The notes under the pieces: generated by a model
Told to the model about the DNA's origin: nothing
The model's input: the letters and a program-made list of their open reading frames with translations, nothing else
The model's database searches: none
NCBI RefSeq assembly: GCF_050908995.1
Contig: NC_135123.1
Coordinates: 11,842,001-11,906,000 of the forward strand
Direction: 5' to 3'
DNA from: Andrena cerasifolii
Taxonomy: Eukaryota; Arthropoda; Insecta; Hymenoptera; Andrenidae
Length of the DNA: 64,000 nt
Program-made: the position numbers and the translations under genes
Shown: one piece after another, positions 36,360 to 50,320 of the stretch
Position numbering within the stretch: position 1 is the first letter of the stretch
How the letters are laid out: each line of letters begins with the position of its first letter

Positions 36360-39300
36360 GTGAACTATCTAGGCACGAATCTCAGTACACAAGGTGTTTC
36401 ACATGGAGAATCAGGCCCGCAATCGCGTCACGAATTTTACTGAAGATTAGTTGTAGAACCTTGCTGTCAAAATATTCATATTTCCCCTCGAAATGCCCTC
36501 GAAATTGTCATTATGTTCCCCTGTAAGGTGTTCGTCGCGAATTGCTTCACGTTCGAGGAAACGTTCGGCAGCCCCCGCGTTTAGGGCGGAAAGTTTCTCG
36601 AGAGCGAGGTGCGCGGTGTAATGGATTCAGCTGGTTTAGCCGAAATTCGAGTGTGTATATGACGTGCAGCGAAAATCGACACTACACCTGCTAACGACAT
36701 GTTGCGCCACCCCTAATGAGAATTCACCTTTAGGCGCGGTGCTTCCCTTAACGATGTCGGTATATTCGTTGGTCGTGTTGCTCGCGGTGGGAAAGGCTCG
36801 CATGTCATTTAACACGTCCGACACGAGCTGATATCGCTCGCTGCATTACTCCCGGCTTTGCATAATGTTCATCTGACCATAGCGCCAACGTTTCCCTTCT
36901 TTTCTCCTCGCAGAGGGTGTTTTTAATAGAAACGGTACAGCAGAGTTTCTGCCTTTGGAATTACCATATTTCGTCTCTTTATATCCCTCACGGGCCACTT
37001 GGTAAACAAACTGTAGAACGTGCAGGAATCACCGTTCCCTGAATAATTAGTTTAATGTCTTCTGGGATACTAAGCGACAAGTAACAGCATAAATTAAGGC
37101 CTATCTGGGTAAAACATAAATAACAACGAAACACTCGAACCCTTCCCTTTTATTTCACTCGATAGCTGCATCCTCTTAGACTACTTTCTCGAGGCAACGG
37201 AACATTCAGCAATAGCAATTCCCGAAACATACGCGTACATTCGTGCCTTCATCATGGTTACCACTAACACCCTGTCTTGCTCTCCCCATCAACCTTTATA
37301 CCCCAGCAATCCACGTTCCGCGCATCTCCCGTTGCGTAGATCCGGGGCTTGCGTCCGTTGATCCGCGTGACCGCGACCCGCGCTACTTCATCGTTTATAA
37401 AGCTGTACTCCCGCGGCGTGATATAAAAACGTTGCGTCATCCCTCTTTTTCAGCCGCATCGTTCTTCCCCTTATTCGTCTCCGTTGGCGGTGTCGTTACA
37501 ACTTCCTCTTTCATTCGCGGTTCTTGAGCCGGTTGGGTTAATTCTATCTTCCTTAGGATCGACCGTCGCCTACCCCGGAATCATTTTCCTCCCTGCTGGG
37601 GGTGTGTTGCAGCGCGAAGAAGCGGGCGTAGAATTGATACGCAGCGGCCGTTGCAGCGCCGTCTCGACGAGCGAAAAAAGCGCCAAGTGCCCGACGACAT
37701 CTTTCTTCCCTTGGAATTCTTTGTACGGCGCGAAACATTGTTCCCCGTTCCAAAGGCGTGCACGCCGGGGCCGCGGAATGGGGCTGGTCTTTGGGGAACT
37801 AGAGACAGCTTCACTTCGTGAAATAAAACGGGGACGACAATCAGCCGACCAACACACGTCTGACGGTTTTTGATACGCCCGGAGAAATTGAACCGCTCGG
37901 CTGCTTCGTGCTTGGAAACGGGCAACTTGTACACTGTGTCGTCGTGGCTCATAGCTTGGACGTTTACTTTCACCGAATTCCTGCACCGTCCGTGTAACCA
38001 GATACTTTGGTCGATACGCAGGGTGATCATTTTTTTCTTCCCGACGACTGTGATTATTAGGTGCTGTAATTAAGGGTCGATACCCTCAAACGCGCCAGAT
38101 CGCACGGTTGTGCCATTCGCGTGTGTGAATTTGGGGGGGAATACTTAGGAATGTTGATTCTCGGTATGCAAATTTGTCGAGGAACTCGATTAAGTGGGTA
38201 ATTTTCGAGCAGTCAGTTTGCCCCGACAATCTTGGACGTAAAAACGAATTGCCGAGCTACGTGGCCTCGATCTATCTCGCGTAATTGGTAACAAACTCGC
38301 GGCAGCGCAACTTCTCCGATCCAATCTGCAGAATCCTTTTAATTGAATTCGACAGCCTGGCCAAACATCGGGCTAGGAGGCTGCGGAAACTCATCTGCAC
38401 ACTGTACACAAATAAGAAACTAAACAAATGGGTAAACAGCTCCGGAGCACGGATGGAACAAAATCTACGATCCTCCGAGCGTGAAACTAACTACATCGAA
38501 TAACGCGCTGCACCCGAAGAAAAAAGAACCGCGCGCTGCGATCGTATAATTCGTAGCAGGTGAAAAACTCCCTGAACTCCGGTCGCTTCGGAGCAGCCCG
38601 TTTTCGAAATATTCGCTTGATACGTATGAAATTTCCGTTTCGCGCAGGGAAGTTCGAACGAAAATACTTTTTGCTTTTTAACTATTCTATTTATTTTAAC
38701 CCGTTGCATTTCTGTGGCATCCCTCCAGCCGTGGGCCAGCGTTAACGATCTCGCGTGCACCAACCTAATATGCTACTGGAAGACAAGCTACAAGCTACGC
38801 CGGCGTTTGAACCTCAAATATCCGTGCGCAAACAGAAGATGCCCAGATTAACTCGGGACGTTCATTCAACGCGAGACAAGCTGCCAAATCAACGGCCCAG
38901 AAAACTACCGACATTCCAGGCGAAAGTCCCTCCTTAAGTCTCAGCAAGCGGCACAATTTTTTGACTCGCCGACGATTATACGGCGCACAGTCATGCACGA
39001 GGCGGCCTATCGATCTTCAACGCGCGAAGGAACGCAGTGGCTGCTGCCAGGCGTTTCCAGCTGCAAGTTTTATCTCCAGAAGACAGCAGAAGTCGCCGAG
39101 CCTTGTATAAATCTAAGGAAAAATTGCATTAGATTCATAAATATGTGAAGCAACGTTTGCTTATAATCCTGTAACCTGCGGCGGGGTTCAGAGTAGCTGG
39201 CTCTCTGAGCTAGCGCGCCACAGGACGGATAAATATGTATCTAGCCTGAGTATATCCACCGGGACTAGATATATTCAAATTGGATCTAAGGACGCTGAAT

Positions 39301-42300
39301 ATGTATCCCGTGGCCCCTTGATAAAGCGTTAAGGAACGCTCTGTGTCCCGTCTGCTTGAGAGTTTTTCAAGTTTTGGGGCAGGGTCGTTGGAGGCCATCG
39401 GAAGTTCCTTGCACGTAGCCAGTCTACCGAGAAAGGTATTCCTCCTCGGTTTGTCAATGGGTGGGAACCATGCGGAGGAAGCACGCATGAGGGAGCGCCT
39501 GCCTGACCCCAGACGCGACTTTACGTGTCGTTGACTGCGCCCGAATATACACAAGCCGCAGGAAACCCGCACGTGGGAACATCGTAGCTTACTTTACTTA
39601 AGGATCCCCATTACAGCATCGAAACAATTACGGCTCTCCTTGCTCGTCGCGCTATCATTTGTGTACCGTGAACAACGCTGTCTGAAGGCTCGCTGCGCGA
39701 CGCGCCGCGTCGCCTCGGTGGGCGCTTTGCAGCCACGCGAGCGCGCGCCGCTGCTGCTCTCCTCTTGTTTTCCAATTAATTAGGGGAACGACGATCGCCG
39801 AGCGTCGCCTGCTGTGGCGAAAAATTGCCGCAGCATGATATACGCTCGCTCCATCGCCTCGGCTTTCTTGTCGCGTCTCGCCGACCTCGGAACTTCAAAC
39901 TTCGAAGTGGTGTAGTCGAGCGTAGACGTAACGTTTCTTCGGCGGTGCTTAGCGGAGAGAGGAGCTAGATTTACGCCCCGCGTTGGCCTGAATTTTACGG
40001 TAGAATGGTAATTATTTCTGGTATTCTTGTTCGCGGTGTATTCGAACCCTTGGCTGTTGCAGGAGATGAGTAGGTACTCCAGGTATAGTTTTATTCTTAT
40101 TCAGCTTCCGTAGAAATGAATGCGACTGGGTATGTAATTTATGCGAACGCCGAATTTTTTTTCAAGCTGAGAAAAATTTGCGGACACAGACGGTGTTTAA
40201 GAGTTAAAAAAGGCTCGATTAACGAGGGCGATGTTGTCCCATCGCTTATCGCGCGTCAATATTACTTCACGGTATATGGAACAGAAATTTACCGGAACAA
40301 ATTCCCAATTACGTAGTAATAATGATATTAATTGCACGTTATTGCTTCAACGGGCAGATAATTTTCGACGCCTGTCGCGAAGTCACCGCGGGGCTAAATT
40401 ATTGCTTGCATGAAATTGTGCGCTCGCGGCGCGGCGTGATGGAAAAATTAGCGCGGGGGAAAGGCATAGGCGAATATCGATTGCAAATGGACGAGAAAGA
40501 TGTACAGTACATTGGGAGGGAAAAAAAATTTCATCCTGTCAGGGAGCTGTAACATAGAGTGCCTATAATTATTTTTGTTTGCTTATGAACAAGCAAGATC
40601 TTCGATATTACAGTTTGCTTCATTATTTTACTTTATGCCAGAGTTCTGTTTCTCATAGCCGGACTTTAAAAATACGAAGTATTCTGGTGCTTAAATGGAA
40701 GATCCTGAATCTGAAAGGCAGATGTCGCGTGTAACGACAAGAAAGGATGGGGACGTGAGGAAAATCCGAAAGAAGAAGGAAAGGAAGGCAGAAAATAGTT
40801 TTCCCATATGTAAATGTGAGGAGGGTGAGGGGATTGCTTTTTCTTCGTATTTCGCATGTAGCAGCTAAAAGGGCAACCAAACTGCTCACTTTTAAGAAAT
40901 ACAGCCCTTTCTTATATCTCCAGAAAAAAAAGATATATGTGCTCCTGAATAATTTGACCAACATAGACACCTGCTCTGCAAAAATAAATGGAAAATCTTT
41001 ATTCGGTGTTATTACCTCAGACTGTGACGAAAGCAACGAAAATTGTGCAAACTATTCAGGAACAATGAACAGGGCACAAATTTATGCATGTTTCGTGGTA
41101 GGTTCATAAAAAATTAATCAAAAGTTACAGTTTAGTGGCAGTAACGAAACGAAGCTGTTAAAAAGTAACAGGCTACCTCTACACGAAGTGGTAGATAAAA
41201 AATTTGGGAGCCTGAATATTCATATTGCTGAATACAATAGGGTCTTTTATCTGATGAGCGCGTCCCCTACTCCTAGATGGTTTCATAGATTAGGGGTTGA
41301 TATCCCTCACTCAGCTCTGCCCCTCCGCACTTGCCGAGTTCCAACGAGATTGTTTCGCATTACCGAAACGAGTCTGAATACGTTAAACGAAAGTAGCAAA
41401 AGCCACGGACAATCTGCCAATGCGGTTGTGCATGGCATTTAAGAATTCACTGAACAAAGGAGCTTTTGGACCGCGACATTGGCACCTCCCTGGAAAACCG
41501 TGCGGGGGGCTTATTTGTTTTCCAATTAGGTTGTACCTCGACCGTTTCCCTCCCTCTAGGAGAAGGGCCGCCGGTGCCAGTGGCCGGTGCCAAGAAACGG
41601 TGACGTCCTGCGAAATCAATTCTTTTCTTTTTCACTTTGCCACGGCAGTGTCTGCCTTCCGCCGCCCGCTCGGAAACTCGTTCCTCCGGTGTTTGCAGAA
41701 CTTCGTACAGGGAAACACTCCGGGGCGTCCCGTGTTCATTGTCAGACACCCTGTCCTCCCACTGCCTCTCTTCGCCTCTCCTTCCCCATTTTAGAGAAGA
41801 TTTGTATCCGTGGGTGTGCGGCAGACTCCTGCTCTGAATTCCGTGATATACTTCACTTACGTATGCTGGCGGCACCGCGTGCTCTAGACCACCACCACAC
41901 CCCCCGTTCGAGGGGAGGCCCCTCCTCGACAGTCACCGTCACTTTCCGATACTAAAACCTGCGCACTCCTCTGCCATCATCTCTGTTCCCCTCCCCGCGG
42001 CGGGCGCAGTCATACGCAGCCAAGGTGGAGGAGCAATTAATCTCGCGCGATTACTCCCGGCCTCGTGTAGCACCGCGCGCGGCTGCTGCAGTTTTACGGG
42101 GCACAGGGGTTGGTGGCAGGCGGAGAGGGGCACGATCGGTGGGGATCCAACGTACTGGCGAATTCATGCACGCCGCTGATAACAGCTTGTAAATCAGCTG
42201 CCCTAGCTTTGAGTCGGTAATTAAGGAAAGGGATTGTCTGTGCGGGATGAGAAGCATCTACTGGGGCCGCACCTGAGTATCACCGTTGCCTTTGAAACCG

Positions 42301-42310
42301 TCAGCAAATG
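36360..42310. other. Long non-coding stretch with CpG-rich patches
   Basis: CpG-rich patches lie at about 37240-37900, 39640-39980 and 41460-42160, with overlapping chance frames (up to 149 codons) on both strands. A GCGACGCG/CGCGTCGC near-palindrome is at 39697-39713 and an ATGCAAAT octamer at 38166-38173. No gene or RNA was recognised. Confidence 0.5.
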
Positions 42311-42472
42311 TTAACCCTCCTGCGGCCGCGACCACGTTTCGACAAAACGATTAGTCGTGGCATGGTAGACATGACTGGCAGTCGTGGTTGGTATTTTGCC
42401 CAGGTGTAGGCATGTGATCACGGATTTCAGTGTAATTGAATTATGCTTATTGCGAGATCAGTGAAGGGTTAA
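42311..42472. mobile_element. Short TTAA-flanked MITE (piggyBac-like ends)
   Basis: TTAACCCT at 42311 is mirrored by AGGGTTAA ending at 42472, giving a 162-bp element with TTAA target duplications. Clear terminal complementarity is only a few bases, as in some piggyBac-type ends. AGTCGTGG occurs twice inside and CGACCACG once as an inverted relative. There is no coding frame. Confidence 0.45.
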
Positions 42473-42570
42473 CGGAGAGCTTGTAGGATTTTTGAGAATT
42501 TCAATGTGGTCGGGGGAAAGAGATTAGGCAGAGGGTGTTTCTTCAACTATGAAATATAATGACATTTTAG

Positions 42571-43235
42571 TTAAGGGGTTATGCCTGGGCAGCTTTCGAA
42601 AGAGAACGCGATTTTCGGGAATTTTTTGTGGAATATCTACTGTATATTTTTTTTACAAGTATCCGCTTGTTTTACAAGTACATATATGCAGCAACTCTCA
42701 GTACTTTGGTTGTAGAGAAACATTAGAAAATGAAGGGGAGCTGTTTTGATATCGATGAGTAAGATATTTCGTAAACCGCTGCATCGAAACTTTTGCAGAC
42801 TTGTTTTATATACCAAAGACTAGTAGATGAACGAAGGATTTTTTATTTTAACAAAAACTCTATTTTTAATTAAAGAAAAACGAACGATTCAGGCATCGAA
42901 AAAGCGTGGTTTTGCGTTAAACGACCGTCATTTTGTCTAAAATCAACTTTTTGAAAAACCCTTCGTTCATCTACTGAAAACTTTTAATTTTAGATGATCC
43001 GGCTCAGAGAAAACTTGCTCACCGCACAGCGACTTTATCAAAACAGCTTCCGCGAGAATGGCTGTTATTCGTTTATTTTTTTAACGTTTTTCTACAATAA
43101 AATTACTGAAAGTTTCTACATACGCGTACTTTTAAACTAAGCGAATAATTGTAAAAAATATACAGTAGATATTCCGCAAAAAATTCCCGAACATCGTGTT
43201 TCTTTTTCGAAAACTGACTAGGCATAAGCGATTAA
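42571..43235. mobile_element. 665-bp TTAA-flanked foldback MITE, palindromic end to end
   Basis: TTAA at 42571-42574 and 43232-43235 bound the element. The outer 95 bp at each end (42575-42669 and 43137-43231) are inverted copies at roughly 85% identity, including TTATGCC, TCGGGAATTTTTTG and GGAATATCTACTGTATAT. The similarity continues inward: GAGCTGTTTTGATA, then AGTAGATGAACGAAGG and its complement at about 42822 and 42957. Nearly the whole left half mirrors the right around a centre near 42900. TTAA targets are used by piggyBac and Kolobok families. The ends do not let me choose between them. Confidence 0.85.
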
Positions 43236-46200
43236 ACCAATAATAATGTAGCTTTCATTCAGTCATCAGGATACGAGTGTAAATTAAAAGAAGTAGATGT
43301 TACGAGAATCAATTTCCTTCATCAAAATCATTTGAAATGAAAAAAATCCGCCAGGTTTCCGCTACAGCGCAGTGTTTCATAATAAATTACAATGCCTGTC
43401 AATATTTTGAACGTCGTGTTCACGTGCAGAAACCAACATCCGCTCTGGAAACGATTTCGAAATGCATTTTCTACAATCTGATACACTCTTCTGTCTGCAC
43501 GTTCATTAGGCCAACAATACTGAATATGTTATTACGCTGCAGTAATTGAAATACAAATGTACCATTAATAATGCGATTAATATTCAATTGCCACAACATA
43601 TTACAACGAAAATTTGCGGCGGGAGCTGTTTCAACGCCAAACCCACTTACTTGATTACTCTCTTTCTGTACCTCCTTTGCATATTACCGTTTCGTAATGG
43701 AGTCATTCGACGGTATCCCGTTGATATCGCGCTTATCGTGACACCGTACGAACCTAGACACGCCGTTCCCTCTAGTCAAGTTCCCGTCAAATTGCCTACG
43801 TCCATTTTTCCAAGTTCCTTCTTCTAAAGTCCCGCCACTAACAGGCATCACCTCGGCTCGGGGTACGATTACCGGCGATGGCAGCCGAAACGAGGGGGAT
43901 GGTGACGTGCCAGGGCGAAGCAAATTACACCAGTTTCGTCTGTTTTGAAAGCAGTGCGAGCCGTATTGACACAGAATGAACGCATCCGTGCGAAATCTAA
44001 TCCCCCGTGACGTAATTTAAACGAGCGCATTATACGAGGGGGCATTATCGACACCGTGCGACAAATAGAATCGACGCAACAATGGGACGAGCACGGCGAA
44101 GCGAATTACACAGTTTGTTATTAACTTAGGAAAATCGGGGAGAGACGAAACCCGAATAACGATGTTACGATGCGCGAAAACATCGCCGCGGAACGCTCGC
44201 CGCTCGTTGACAAACCTGCGGTCAGGAGTTCATTGCCCGGTTACTGATTATTCCGTGACGGTCGGCATACACGTCTGATACTGTGTTTTCGAAGGATGCG
44301 CATAATCTGTAATAAATATTCCTGCCACTTTTAATCGAACCCCGAGCCTGTTATGCGCGACCCTTTAAACTGTATCGTCCTTCGGATTTTCCACTCGCTG
44401 AGAAAATACGACGAAATAAAGGCTCTTTGCTGAGTCTAATTCAATCCTAAAGAACGGGCACGACTTGGAGAGACTTTATCGCGCGTTCAGCGTTATTGGA
44501 CCAGTCGCAATATACATGTACCTATCTGCTTCCTCCCAGCAGGAAAATTGTATGCGTTTTAACGTACACCAGTCCAGTGGCCAGCAGGGGTCCGAAGGAA
44601 ATTGATTTTTGCCCCGGAAAGTCCTTCGACTCTTGCTGTCAAAGTTATCAAGCTTTGCATAGGAATAGAAAATCGCGTAGAGGCTGCATTCGGAGTTCGA
44701 CCGTGTCTTAAAGTATCCGTCTTTAGGATCGACTTTCGTGAGCGACGGTTTCATCTGAATAAAATTGGGTTGCCGTCGAACAGAGAGACACGCGAACCTT
44801 ATTTTGGAATCCTATACGGTTTTATGAAATTGCAAGAATATCAATGAAAGCTCAGATCGTCCGCTTTTAAATTTCTCTCTGGCTATCGATCCGCACCAAT
44901 ATTACCCGCGTATAAATAGGCGGAGAGCTATGTCTTAGTTGGATGATGCTGCCATCGCGACAGGAACTTCCTCCCTTGATTATTCACTTGCCATCCTTGA
45001 AATTTACTTTACGGTCTAAAATAATGTCACCGCGATCTTTCTTATGTACATGCATCCGTGAACCGTGTATTCCATTTTCTGCGCCTGATATTGAGCATGG
45101 CTGTCGCGTACGTCATCAAATACGAACGCTGAATTACCAGCGAGGAAATAAATCCCTTTTTCCAGGGGCTGGGACGTGCTAAGACGCGGCGGAACTTTTA
45201 ATGGCGCGTCGCGGCTCGTGCAATTTCGAAAATTGTGTACCTTTCGGCTCGCCGCGCGAAGGATTAAGCGTGTCAGGACTTGGTAGTGTTTGCGCGGCGG
45301 ACGTAATAACGCAGTTTACATTTTAATCCGCGGGAACTCGACTCAACTGACAATGAAACTTAATAATTGAAACGCCGACGCCCGGGCGCGCCGACATTGC
45401 GTATTCTTAGCTGCGAAACGCTTCTGGTTTCCGCGCCAAAATATCATGTAACCGTGAAGGGACGATGAAGGGACTCGACGTTACCACGTTGTCATCACCC
45501 TCTAACGTTCCCCTACCCTCGTTAAAATTCCAATGCAATTGGATCTGATCCGTCCCCATTATCACTTGAACAGATGCTCGCGAAATGGGCGATAATTTCA
45601 TTGCGAAATGGAAATAGTTCTTATCTAGACGACTGAATTAAGACTCGTCCTACTTCAGACACTTATTTTTATTTTCAGACCACTAAGTGCCATTTTTTTT
45701 TTTTTGCGTAACATTAATGCTGGGTAGACTGGGTACTTGGAATAGAAACGGGGCAATGTTGGAGAATATTTAGAGTGGAAACGTTGAAAATAATGTCTCT
45801 CCTGCTCTCTTCCTCTTTTTTGTTAAGGTCTACGGACAGTTTCGAGTTTTTTCAGTTGCGACGGCCGTGTCCAATGTCCTCGGCGTTTGAATATCTATGA
45901 AGCTCTCGAGGAGAGTATTAATCGCTCGGAGAAACGTGGGGAACAATAAAGCAAACGAGCCATAATCTCAGAATTTAGTTCCCTGATTTTTGCCAACATC
46001 GTTTTGGCACTGTAGAGCTTGCCATTATTACGTTGGAGCAATGCCTGTTTCCCATTCATGCCGTTCCTTTTTTGCATTAATTCCTCGTTTGTTTCATGCA
46101 GACAGACGATCAACTGCCAGGGAGTTTATGCCAGCTACATTTGTGCGCATCGTATACATTAAGGCAGTTCACCTTTCATGCAGGGTATTTAAAAATATCA

Positions 46201-48590
46201 TCCATCTGAAGTTTGTTACTGCGAAAGCAAGCGAGCCGCGCGCGTTATTATAACCGAGAATTTAACTTTGATAAATATCTTCGTCAAAGTCATTTCGCTC
46301 AGCGCAGTGGGTATTACTCAGTACTGTAAATCCTAAATCCTAAATTATTAAACACCCCCTGTAGTTGAGAACAAACACACGTGTGTTTCCACAACTCCTT
46401 TCTAAACGACTTTCGAGAGCGAACGAAAAATTCACACAGCCGTTTCGCGGAGCCAATATTTCTGCCGAGTATTCAGCTCTTAACTAGGAAGCGTAGTTTC
46501 GAAGTGCTCGATGCCTCGTTGCGTGGCGAACTTCCTCGCGTAGGTGAGAGATGTAGCCAGCAGTTTCTAAAGCTTTTCCGCCAAGTAGTTGACACTGACG
46601 CAGGGAACTAGAGGAAGACGAGCAAGCTAAGCGCCAGTCGCGAATAATCCTCGCCCGGGAAAATAAAGAATACGGGATTGGCCCAAATTGTCCAAGAGAT
46701 AGAAGGCAGACGGGGAAAGAAATGGAAGATGGATTTCCAGGATTTCATCGTCCCGCGGCGTCCAAGTGCCACGGGCAGTCGGATCCTTCTGATAAATTGT
46801 GACAGGCAGAAAGAAAACTTAATCAAACTGAAAGCGAAGATAATTAATCGAGCACTCCTCCCGCGTCAATTAACTCGCTAATCTTGGTACCGTACTTCAT
46901 GCTGCTAACAATCGGAATACTTACAAAGAAGAGACCTTAAACAAGGGCGGAACGAACTGGAGGCGCAAATGAACATTGAACAAGCCGACGAACTCTTAAT
47001 TTCGCAGGCTACCCCGTCGCAATTAAGAACCTCCACTCGCGTGCGCCGAACAACGCCCGAAATTCGCATGCAGCCCTGCCACATTAACGCATATTGAGAA
47101 CACGTCAGGGGAAATCAATTACCTATATCGAAACAGGGAAACTCGATTGAAACTTATCGTCGCGCGGAGTTCGAAAATTATCGATTCAGTTCAGTTATCC
47201 AACAGTTTGCAACGTGTACAGAATGCACGTTAAACGTAGTCACTAATTCCATCGCGCGAATATAAATCGAAATATATTAGCACGTTGACAAACCTGCAGG
47301 AAACGCGCAGAGGAGCCCGCGGATCTTAATTATTTAAAGTATTAATACCCGCGCGGTGCCAGAACGAAAGGCTCCCGAATTAGAGCAGCGCGGGGCGCTA
47401 AACTGCCGGCAAAGTACTCGCAAGAAAAGCGTCTTCCCAGTTGGAAGCCAGAAGAACTCGCTGCCGCCCGATTTCCATATGCAAACCGAACGAAAAACAG
47501 AGCGCATCCTGCTCTTAATGCGGCGCGTTCGATCCGCGCGGGGGGAGGGGAGCGGACGGGGTGGAGGAAAAACGTTATCCAGGCGCTGTCGATCGCGCTG
47601 GAACGCATTAATCTTGGCCTGATAACTCCCGGCTACCGGCAAATTAGAATTCATGAAAAGACGATCGCCGCCGGAACGTGGCCGAGACCTATGTTCCAGG
47701 CGTATTTCATCATATTTCATGAACCGGCCGGACCCGTTTGACGTTTAATGCCCGGCAACGGTCGTAACGAGGGTGCCAGAAGCGCGAACAAACGACGGAG
47801 GATTTATCGGAGCGTTTTGGGACGCGTTACCGGCTAGTCGAATTGCGGAAGCGCCGCGGTCTACGCGCCTCGCTGATGAATTATTCATCAAGACAGTGGG
47901 AGGATCGTTCTTCCGGGGCCTGGGACAAATCACAGCGAGTCAAGACGATCTCCCCGTGAACCAGGACAGCCTCACCTTCTTGGATTCCCGCCGCGTACTC
48001 GCCGGTCTCGTCTCTTTTTTCGGCCGTACGTTTCGGTCGTCGCGCTTAAAAGCGGGCCCCCCTGATTCCGAGCCGTTCCGTTGATTTTCCGTCGGGTCTT
48101 CCACGCAGAGGTTGCGGGTAAATGGAAGGGACTGGAGGAGACCCAGGGTCGTTCTCTCCTTCCTCCTTTGTTAGTCGCGACTTTTTTTAGATGTGCTTTA
48201 CGCTTTGTGGCCTGTTTCGCTGTTCTCCTTGGCTGGGTTTAAAGTGCCTCGGAGCGTGCGAGGCTTAGATGTCGGAATGCTGGTGCGCGGTTACCGTTGA
48301 TGCGGGATTCAAGTTGTGTTGGCAATTGAACCATTTGCGCGATGTTTTTAACACTCGGAGAAGGGCGGGATAGCCGTGCTAGGTGGTAGGGCGGGGATAA
48401 CTAGGTATCTATTAAAATGAAAGGAGGAAGATGTAATTCAAATCGCGAATGAATGCACTGTGCTGGTGAAAAGTTGACAAGCCATACTTTTACTCTGCAT
48501 GGCTAACTTAATAGTAGGTTTGAAGTATTATATTTGTGTCACCTACTCTGGCAACCCCCAATTTATGGAATATGAATCTATCTAGGTATC
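43236..48590. other. Long non-coding stretch with a CpG-rich patch
   Basis: A T homopolymer lies at about 45693-45706. A CpG-rich patch at 47340-48130 has opposed open frames (up to 128 codons) without domains. About 47590-47740 mixes TTAAT cores with GC-rich words and looks like possible regulatory DNA. No gene or RNA was recognised. Confidence 0.5.
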
Positions 48591-48599
48591 TACGCTTAC

Positions 48600-49117
48600 A
48601 TAATTGTTATGTCACTGATTCATCACCGTCCAGCCCAAACCGCTGACCCTAGAAACATGAAATTCGGAGGGTATATTCCTTTTGCGACGTAAGTGCTCGA
48701 TAAGAAGGGACTTTTTGAAATTCCAATCGGCAGGGGGTAAAAAGGGGGTGAAATGTGTTTCCTCGGACTCCTTATTATTTCTTAGGACTGATTAGATGTC
48801 AACTTGGTTTTTACTCACAAAAATTACCCACACAAATGCCTAAAACCCAATTCCAGGATTTTCCCCTAACCAACCCCTAAGGGGGTGAAAAGGGGTAATA
48901 TGTATTTTCATAAATTCCTCAAAATCTCTTAGGCCCGATTAGATATCAACTTGGTTTTTACTTCGGAAGGTTACCCACCTAAATGCCTAAAAATCAATTT
49001 CAGAAGTTTGCCCTAATCAACCCCTAAGGGGGTGGTGAAATGGGATGAAATGTGTTTTCATGGAGTCTTTAATATCTCTTAGGGCCGAAGTGAAGCGCGG
49101 AGGTATTTTGCTAGTTT
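48600..49117. repeat. Dispersed repeat with a 147-150 bp tandem array
   Basis: The landmark CTTAGGNCNGATTAGATNTC starts at 48781 and 48928, and a shortened relative (CTTAGGGCCGA) at 49078, giving periods of 147 and 150 bp and about 2.3 copies. Units contain AACCCCTAAGGGGGTG, itself near-palindromic, and TCAACTTGGTTTTTACT. The left part (about 48600-48720) reads like the lead-in of a dispersed arthropod repeat that I recall but cannot verify. The right end has GAAGCGCGGAGGTATTTTGC followed by TAGT. Confidence 0.8.
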
Positions 49118-50320
49118 TAAGATACAATTCTTGCCAATGGAACTATCTTATTTATCCCTCTCCTGGCCACTGCTAGATGCTACCCGGATTCGACACATAT
49201 ACATGAGCAGCTCTCGAGTAATTTTATGCTAACAGAGCCTATAAACTGTAGAGAGGGAGCACCATAAAAAGAGCACCGAGTGGCAGGATCACAGTTCCTT
49301 CCTTCCATTACCCAGGTTCACTGAAAAAAAAGGAGAAGGATTTATTTGCCACGTGGGAAAACAGCGTCAACTCTGTGCAGCTTATTGCGATCCTAAACAT
49401 CTCCCGATCTTCTCGCGCTGAAACTTCCGCTAGACCCGCTCACGCGACCTGCATATCCGGCTAATTCCCCGAACAAAAAAAGCCCGAAGAAAAATGGTTG
49501 CTGGTAGGTTTCGCCTCATTGAAATGCATAACTATCGCCAATGAATTAATCACTGCCTTAATGCAATATGGCAGGAAAGTTTTTCGCTCGTTTAAAGGTT
49601 TGAAACTTCGCCAGGCCAAATGGCGCCAGCCATCCGCGCTCGGGATCCGCCTCGAGAGGATCTTCCTCTACCGTGCACGATAATAAATGGCACTCGGTTC
49701 GGTTTCAGAAGCACCTAATTGAATTTGCGAAAATCGACGACTAATCGCGCGTGTCACTCGACTTGTTTTCTTTCTCTGTACAAGTATAGCGCAGAGCTCT
49801 CTGCCTTGCAGAGATATTGCGACGTAACAGCATCCGAGGGTGAAGCCTGTAGCGCCTTCAAGCTTTATGGAATCAATGAAGAACCTGAAGACGTGTTCGG
49901 CGTACTTGTTGAGGGCTACTGTGTTAATTATGCGACCAAATAAGTGCATTCCTGTAGTGTAGGTGAAGAAGGGCGCGTCTGGTGGTTTGCACCTTAGGGA
50001 TATCGCGTTGCTTCCCACTTTAGTAAGTCTCGGGTTAGTCACTATATCTATGTAAGATGGTACGTGTCTCGTGGTTGTGGAAAACTTAGGGGTGGAGTAC
50101 TGTAATCGTGCAGGCCATGCACAGGATGCTTGAAGAACGTTGGGGTTGAAATTTGGGGGCTTTTAATACTCATCGACAGTTTTAAATTGTCCGTTGATTG
50201 TGCATAACAATTCCAGACGAAGGATTGTGGTCTATCAACTTTGGAGGATGTAAAATACTTCGTGATCGAAGTACATATTTCAAACTCTACGAATATGAAA
50301 TTTAGCAACACACATCTTTA
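49118..50320. other. Non-coding stretch
   Basis: Mixed composition. Nothing was recognised apart from short open frames. Confidence 0.45.

Noticed and set aside
47745..48084. Opposed open frames in a GC-rich patch that look protein-like
   Set aside because: Both strands are open at once and neither shows a known motif. Base composition explains it.
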